9,598 nt of DNA from Bryobacterales bacterium (GTDB lineage Bacteria; Acidobacteriota; Terriglobia; Bryobacterales; Bryobacteraceae). Each line of letters begins with the position of its first letter. Positions within the stretch are counted from its first letter, which is position 1. The position numbers and the translations under genes are program-made. The notes beneath the pieces are model-generated. The model ran no database searches. It worked only from the letters and a program-made list of their open reading frames with translations, and was not told the origin of the DNA. The stretch is from NCBI GenBank assembly GCA_003132865.1, contig PKYZ01000424.1, positions 1,021 to 10,618 on the forward strand, given 5' to 3'. Shown here piece by piece: positions 7,030-9,598 of this stretch.

Positions 7030-7200
7030 TCAAGGCTGCTTCGGAAACCCGTTGGCCGGAGCAAACTGCTCCCAATCGGGTTTGATTACGTTGATGCGGC
7101 TCCCCTCAGAGAGGCATACCACCGCGTCATTTGGCGTGAATTCAACCTTCGTGATGTGTTCAGGGTTCACGAGCATTCCGGATAGTGGCTTTAGCTTCAT
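7030..7200 (-). CDS. Small 56-residue protein, FlbD/SwrD-like pattern (tentative)
   Basis: A 56-codon gene from ATG at 7200 to TGA at 7030-7032. The ribosome binding site is excellent: GGAGGAG (7213-7207) six bases before ATG. The protein begins MKLKPLSGMLVNPEHITKVE and continues FTPNDAVVCLSEGSRINVI, giving a neat alternation of strands with a turn at SEG, then KPDWEQFAP. This order (L..L.G..LVN...I..VE.TP.D.VV.L..G....V) resembles the FlbD/SwrD family of small flagella-associated proteins; it also resembles the strand part of LytTR domains. No flagellar gene is nearby, so the function stays open. It lies downstream of the minus-strand genes at 7290-7613 and 7683-9077 but is probably expressed on its own, as a 7-base T run (7256-7250 on the minus strand) precedes it. 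Coding status is more secure than family. Confidence 0.65.
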   Translation of the reverse strand: MKLKPLSGMLVNPEHITKVEFTPNDAVVCLSEGSRINVIKPDWEQFAPANGFPKQP

Positions 7201-7206
7201 GTAGAA

Positions 7207-7213
7207 CTCCTCC
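7207..7213 (-). promoter_or_regulatory. Strong Shine-Dalgarno GGAGGAG
   Basis: GGAGGAG on the minus strand, followed by TTCTAC and ATG at 7200. It decides the start of the 56-codon gene and is among the strongest ribosome binding sites in the window. Confidence 0.7.
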
Positions 7214-7289
7214 GTTTATTATCCCGCGAAGGCGAGGCGCATGGTGAACAAAAAAACAGAAACCGAGTGCGCAACGTAGGGTGAGCGGC

Positions 7290-7613
7290 TTAGGGCTGAC
7301 GTGTAAGGAATTTAGGGCGCTCGTCGAGTTGCCGAAGGCGCCCGCGACCAGTGCTCGACGCGTTACCCTGGAATTGGAAGCCCCAGTATCCCCAGTCTTT
7401 TGACTTATCGCATAGTGCCAATGCCGTCCAGTAGGCGACAGTTTGGATGTGGCACCCAGCAGATCTAGCGTTCTTCCGGTCCCATTCTCTAGCGTGCTGC
7501 TGGAAAAAGAGCCAGATCCCGAAAGGGTACGCGTGCGTCGCCTGGGGGTTCGCCGGGGCCCAATCGGATCTCCAGATCGGTGCAGCCAGATCTCGAATGA
7601 AACGGTCTGGCAA
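7290..7613 (-). CDS. Uncertain open frame, possible small Trp-rich protein
   Basis: A 107-codon frame starting at TTG (7613), reading PDRFIRDLAAPIWRSDWAP, then YPFGIWLFFQQHAREWDRKN and KSKDWGYWGFQFQGN. The high Trp/aromatic content and absence of long Ser/Arg runs make it more protein-like than the overlapping minus frame at 7160-7618. The frame stays open upstream to a TGA just past the end of the GloVer gene, without a better start, and no ribosome binding site is clear. The last 20 or so residues look degenerate. It may be a broken gene whose original start is lost. I do not recognise a family. Confidence 0.3.
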   Translation of the reverse strand: MPDRFIRDLAAPIWRSDWAPANPQATHAYPFGIWLFFQQHAREWDRKNARSAGCHIQTVAYWTALALCDKSKDWGYWGFQFQGNASSTGRGRLRQLDERPKFLTRQP

Positions 7614-7682
7614 AACATAAGCGCGATTTCCCCCGGTGTCTGGCCCGCTCGGCGGTCCCCGGTCAGGTCTGCCAGGTCGAAA

Positions 7683-9077
7683 TCACCGGCTGACCCGGAA
7701 GGCCACGTTGCTTGAGAGCTTGCCGCCTGGTCCGATCACCTCGACCGTGCCCGTCGTTGCGCCAGCGGGGACGATGGAGGTGATTTCAGACGGCCGGACC
7801 ACGGTGAAGGCGGCGGCGCTGCCGTTAAAGGTGACGCTGGTCGTGCCGGTCAGGTCTGTTCCCAGTATTCTGACGGTCGCTCCCACCTTGCCGGAGGTCG
7901 GCAGTGTCTTCACGAAGGGGCCAAGCCCAACGGATAGCCTGAAGATCGTTCCGTAGCCGTTGGCTCCGTCCGCGGCTGTCCCAAACAGGTCGCCCGTGGT
8001 GCCTTGAACAAGGCCACCAGGATTAACGCCGTCGGTCGAGTTGAAGCTGTGCAGTGTCGTCAGAGTGCCCGCCCGGGTAATCCTGAAGATCGTGCCACAG
8101 CCGGCGTAACAGCCACTTGAGCCACCACCGGCGCTGGTTGTCCCATAAAAGCTCCCGTCGGTCGCTTGAACCAAACCGACCTGTGGCAGGGCGCCATCAG
8201 TCTGGTTGAAGCTGTATAGTGTTGTCAGCTTGCCTTGCGGGGTGATTTTGAAGACGGTGCCGTAGCCGTAGGCTCCGCCTTCAAGCGTTGTCCCGTAGAA
8301 GTTCCCCCCAGTGGCTTGAACCAGCCAACCGTAAGGAGTCTCCCCGTCAGTGGAATCAAAGCTATGCAGGGTTGTCACTGCGCCGCCCGAAGCGATCTTG
8401 AAGATCGTCCCACCGTTGAAAGCCCCGCCACGCAGGGCTGTCCCATAGAAATTGTCGTTGGTCGCCTGTACTAGCCCGGCCAAAGGGTTGCCGCCGTTGG
8501 CCTGGTCGAAGCTGTATAGCGTTGTCAGCTCGCCTTGCGGGGTGATTCTGAAGACAGTGCCAAGGTTGCTAGACCCGCCCTGCTGGGCGGTCCCGTAGAG
8601 ATTCCGATCGGTGGCCTGAACTAGACCGCCGGTTGGATAGGAACCGTCATTCGCATCGAAGTTGTGCAGTGTCGTCAGCGCTCCCGCAGGGGACAATTTG
8701 AAAACCGTGCCCAGGTTGCTATTGTTGCCTCCATACGCAGTTGTCCCGTAGAAGTCCCCGTTGGTGGCCTGCACAAGCCCAACGGGAAGAGCCCCGTCAG
8801 TCGAATTGAAACTGTGCAGAGTCGTCAGTGTGCCGCCTGCGTTAATCCTGAAGATCGTGCCACAGCCGGCTTGTGCCGGACACGAGTTTGCCCCGCCCTG
8901 GCCGGTTGCCCCGTAGAAGTTCCCATCGATTCCCTGGACGAGCGCAGAGGGGCCAGCACCGTTCGCCCCGTTGAAATTCACCAGGGTAGTGAAGGTCTGC
9001 GCCTGCGAGGCGGCCGCCGTCGCGGCGCAAAGCAGAAGAACGGCGCAGTCCCTGCGCCACCGGCTTAGGTTATCCAC
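7683..9077 (-). CDS. Secreted GloVer-repeat protein with C-terminal IPT/TIG domain
   Basis: A 464-residue protein starting at GTG (9077), with AGGAGG five bases upstream. A signal peptide runs to about residue 26 (VLLLCAATAAASQA|QTF), indicating export. Residues 28-384 are seven tandem units built on LTTLHSF....DG..P..GLVQAT.G.FYGTT..GG....GTVFKI; this is the GloVer repeat of 'choice-of-anchor tandem repeat' proteins. Units 2 to 5 are exactly 50 residues, units 1 and 6 are 55 with a five-residue insertion, and unit 7 is 47. Seven such units suggest a closed beta-propeller-like fold (inference). Residues 388-462 form an Ig-like IPT/TIG domain (LPTSGKVGATVRILGTDLTG, TSIVPAGATTGTVEVIGPGG). Units 1 and 6 each carry a Cys pair (C66/C72, C323/C327) that could form disulfides outside the cell. 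The biological role of GloVer proteins is not established; a cell-surface or extracellular role is likely. Confidence 0.88.
   Translation of the reverse strand: MDNLSRWRRDCAVLLLCAATAAASQAQTFTTLVNFNGANGAGPSALVQGIDGNFYGATGQGGANSCPAQAGCGTIFRINAGGTLTTLHSFNSTDGALPVGLVQATNGDFYGTTAYGGNNSNLGTVFKLSPAGALTTLHNFDANDGSYPTGGLVQATDRNLYGTAQQGGSSNLGTVFRITPQGELTTLYSFDQANGGNPLAGLVQATNDNFYGTALRGGAFNGGTIFKIASGGAVTTLHSFDSTDGETPYGWLVQATGGNFYGTTLEGGAYGYGTVFKITPQGKLTTLYSFNQTDGALPQVGLVQATDGSFYGTTSAGGGSSGCYAGCGTIFRITRAGTLTTLHSFNSTDGVNPGGLVQGTTGDLFGTAADGANGYGTIFRLSVGLGPFVKTLPTSGKVGATVRILGTDLTGTTSVTFNGSAAAFTVVRPSEITSIVPAGATTGTVEVIGPGGKLSSNVAFRVSR
7926..8996 (-). repeat. Seven in-frame coding repeats of about 150 bp
   Basis: The GloVer units are visible in the DNA with a 150-bp period. 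A perfect 28-base identity joins units 1 and 6 (8843-8870 and 8078-8105). The unit 3/4 and unit 5/6 junctions are nearly identical over about 60 bases and lie exactly 300 bp apart (about 8499-8560 and 8199-8260). This points to duplication or gene conversion of blocks of two units. Confidence 0.8.
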
Positions 9078-9082
9078 TGTGG

Positions 9083-9094
9083 CCTCCTAGGAGG
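9083..9094 (-). promoter_or_regulatory. Ribosome binding site inside a 12-bp palindrome
   Basis: CCTCCTAGGAGG is a perfect 12-bp palindrome. Its minus-strand AGGAGG half (9088-9083) is the Shine-Dalgarno of the GloVer gene, five bases before GTG. In the message the two halves could pair (CCUC/GAGG around CUAG) and partly hide the site; whether this matters is unknown. Confidence 0.55.
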
Positions 9095-9133
9095 ACCCGC
9101 GCCGCTTATAGTTTCAGCCGACATTTTCGCTCT

Positions 9134-9159
9134 TAGCCTCTCGGCTAGTATCAATTATA
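9134..9159 (-). promoter_or_regulatory. Candidate promoter -10 and leader hairpin of the GloVer gene
   Basis: A perfect TATAAT reads on the minus strand at 9159-9154, 77 bases before the GTG start. No good -35 sits at the right distance. Just downstream is a 5-bp hairpin TAGCC/GGCTA around a four-base loop (9134-9147), which would lie at the very 5' end of the transcript. Promoter call rests on one hexamer only. Confidence 0.35.
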
Positions 9160-9401
9160 CATCTGGCACGCCGCAAGCTGGTCCTCGCGATTGCGACCTC
9201 CCCGGCTTTCAGGTCAACGCAGCCCCCCCGGTAAACTGGGCCGGGCCATTCGAACGCTTCCAAAGGCAGAGTTGCGCCAAAAGCGGCGCGCCACGTGCTA
9301 ACCCCCTTTGATTCCAATGGTAACGGCTTTGTTCGTCCGGTTCTGCATCCGGCCCGAATCGCGCCCGCCATGCACCAAACCGCCCAATCACGCACAACCG
9401 G

Positions 9402-9425
9402 CCCAAGCCCCAAACCCCAAACCCC
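9402..9425 (-). other. Four-tract G-quadruplex motif
   Basis: The minus strand carries four G runs (4, 4, 4 and 3) separated by 3-base loops TTT, TTT and CTT. This fits the standard intramolecular G-quadruplex pattern with short loops, which is among the more stable kinds. It lies about 320 bases upstream of the GloVer start and 32 bases from the tolC-like junction. Confidence 0.7.
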
Positions 9426-9426
9426 A

Positions 9427-9441
9427 GCGCGCGAGGCGCGC
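9427..9441. repeat. GC-only hairpin GCGCGC-GAG-GCGCGC
   Basis: A perfect 6-bp stem with a 3-base loop, directly next to the G-quadruplex motif and 15 bases before the tolC-like fragment. It could be a weak terminator or simply a fold-prone spot at a recombination junction. Confidence 0.45.
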
Positions 9442-9456
9442 CCCAGCCCCGTGAAT

Positions 9457-9598
9457 TCGATTTGGTCGCCTCCATGACCAACAACGCGCTGGCGGGCCAA
9501 GTGAACACGGTACCGTCGACGCTCCCCTTCAGTTTCGGAACGCCCAGTCCGGCGTTCATCGGGGGATACGGCACGGTGTTCGCGCGCAACTATCCGAA
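9457..9598 (+). pseudogene. Fragment of a second tolC-family gene, running off the window
   Basis: These 142 bases align with 4550-4703 inside the tolC-family gene: 131 identical, 11 substitutions and one 12-base in-frame gap (4672-4683 absent, removing Leu-Lys-Gln-Leu). The reading frame stays open to the window edge (DLVASMTNNALAGQ ... GGYGTVFARNYP). It corresponds to residues 433-482 of the full protein, so everything N-terminal to that, including the signal peptide, is missing at the junction. Eight of the eleven substitutions are synonymous, so the sequence diverged while still functional, as part of an intact paralogue, before it was cut. The upstream 9401-9456 sequence shows no tolC similarity. 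It may continue to the right as a 3' remnant; a downstream restart or an assembly join (the junction contains GAATTC) cannot be excluded. Confidence 0.8.

Larger units (their letters stand above)
9095..9456. other. Non-coding stretch upstream of the GloVer gene
   Basis: No convincing gene is present. Open frames here are Arg/Gly/Pro-rich shadows. It holds the candidate promoter of the GloVer gene, a C-rich tract on the plus strand (9402-9425), and a GC hairpin (9427-9441) that leads to the tolC-like fragment. Confidence 0.5.

Noticed and set aside
7160..7618. 152-codon minus-strand frame
   Set aside because: Ser/Thr/Arg-rich without pattern, and its end overlaps the strong ribosome binding site and start of the 56-codon gene in another frame. 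The overlapping 7290-7613 frame is more protein-like.
7926..8996. Regular repeats that might suggest a CRISPR or noncoding satellite
   Set aside because: The 150-bp units are in frame inside one gene and encode GloVer motifs; there are no short identical repeats with unique spacers.
5176..9456. Insertion sequence or integrated mobile element between the tolC copies
   Set aside because: No transposase, integrase, terminal inverted repeats or target-site duplication could be found, so no mobile element is annotated.
9114..9589. Minus-strand frames of 126-128 codons upstream of the GloVer gene
   Set aside because: They run through the G-tract repeat and the antisense of the tolC fragment, with low-complexity Gly/Arg/Trp translation.

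Overview
The window is GC-rich bacterial DNA, most consistent with an Acidobacteriota genome of the Bryobacterales/'Solibacter' kind. That is an inference from three things: an over-long TolC-family protein with a Ser/Thr/Gly/Gln-rich insertion, a secreted GloVer-repeat protein with an IPT/TIG domain, and frequent GTG starts. No rRNA, tRNA, CRISPR array or recognisable transposase was found.

Left half (1-5175), ordinary chromosomal genes. The 3' two thirds or so of a glycoside hydrolase family 2 enzyme (+) is followed by a YggX-type Fe(II)-trafficking protein (+). A three-hairpin intergenic array separates this from the convergent pair pyrE and truA (both -; pyrE is upstream, with a second hairpin array between them). 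pyrE and a large tolC-family gene (+) diverge from a short intergenic region whose two predicted promoters share one -10 region.

Right half (5176-9598), accessory character. Weakly coding sequence (5176-5853) leads to an AT-richer gene for an unrecognised protein with two membrane helices and a soluble C-terminal domain (5854-6897, +). On the minus strand follow a 56-codon gene with a very good ribosome binding site (7030-7200; FlbD/SwrD-like pattern, tentative), an ambiguous open frame (7290-7613), and a seven-repeat secreted GloVer protein ending in an IPT/TIG domain (7683-9077).

The last 142 bases (9457-9598) are a diverged second copy of an internal part of the same tolC gene, in the same orientation. 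It lacks 12 bases in frame, and 8 of its 11 substitutions are synonymous. A four-tract G-quadruplex motif and a GC hairpin sit just before the junction. The accessory stretch is therefore bracketed by tolC and a piece of a tolC paralogue, which suggests recombination or insertion between tandem tolC-like genes. No defence or other multi-gene system is convincingly visible. The most interesting items are the tolC-bracketed accessory stretch, the shared-core divergent promoter, the hairpin arrays and the two unassigned genes.
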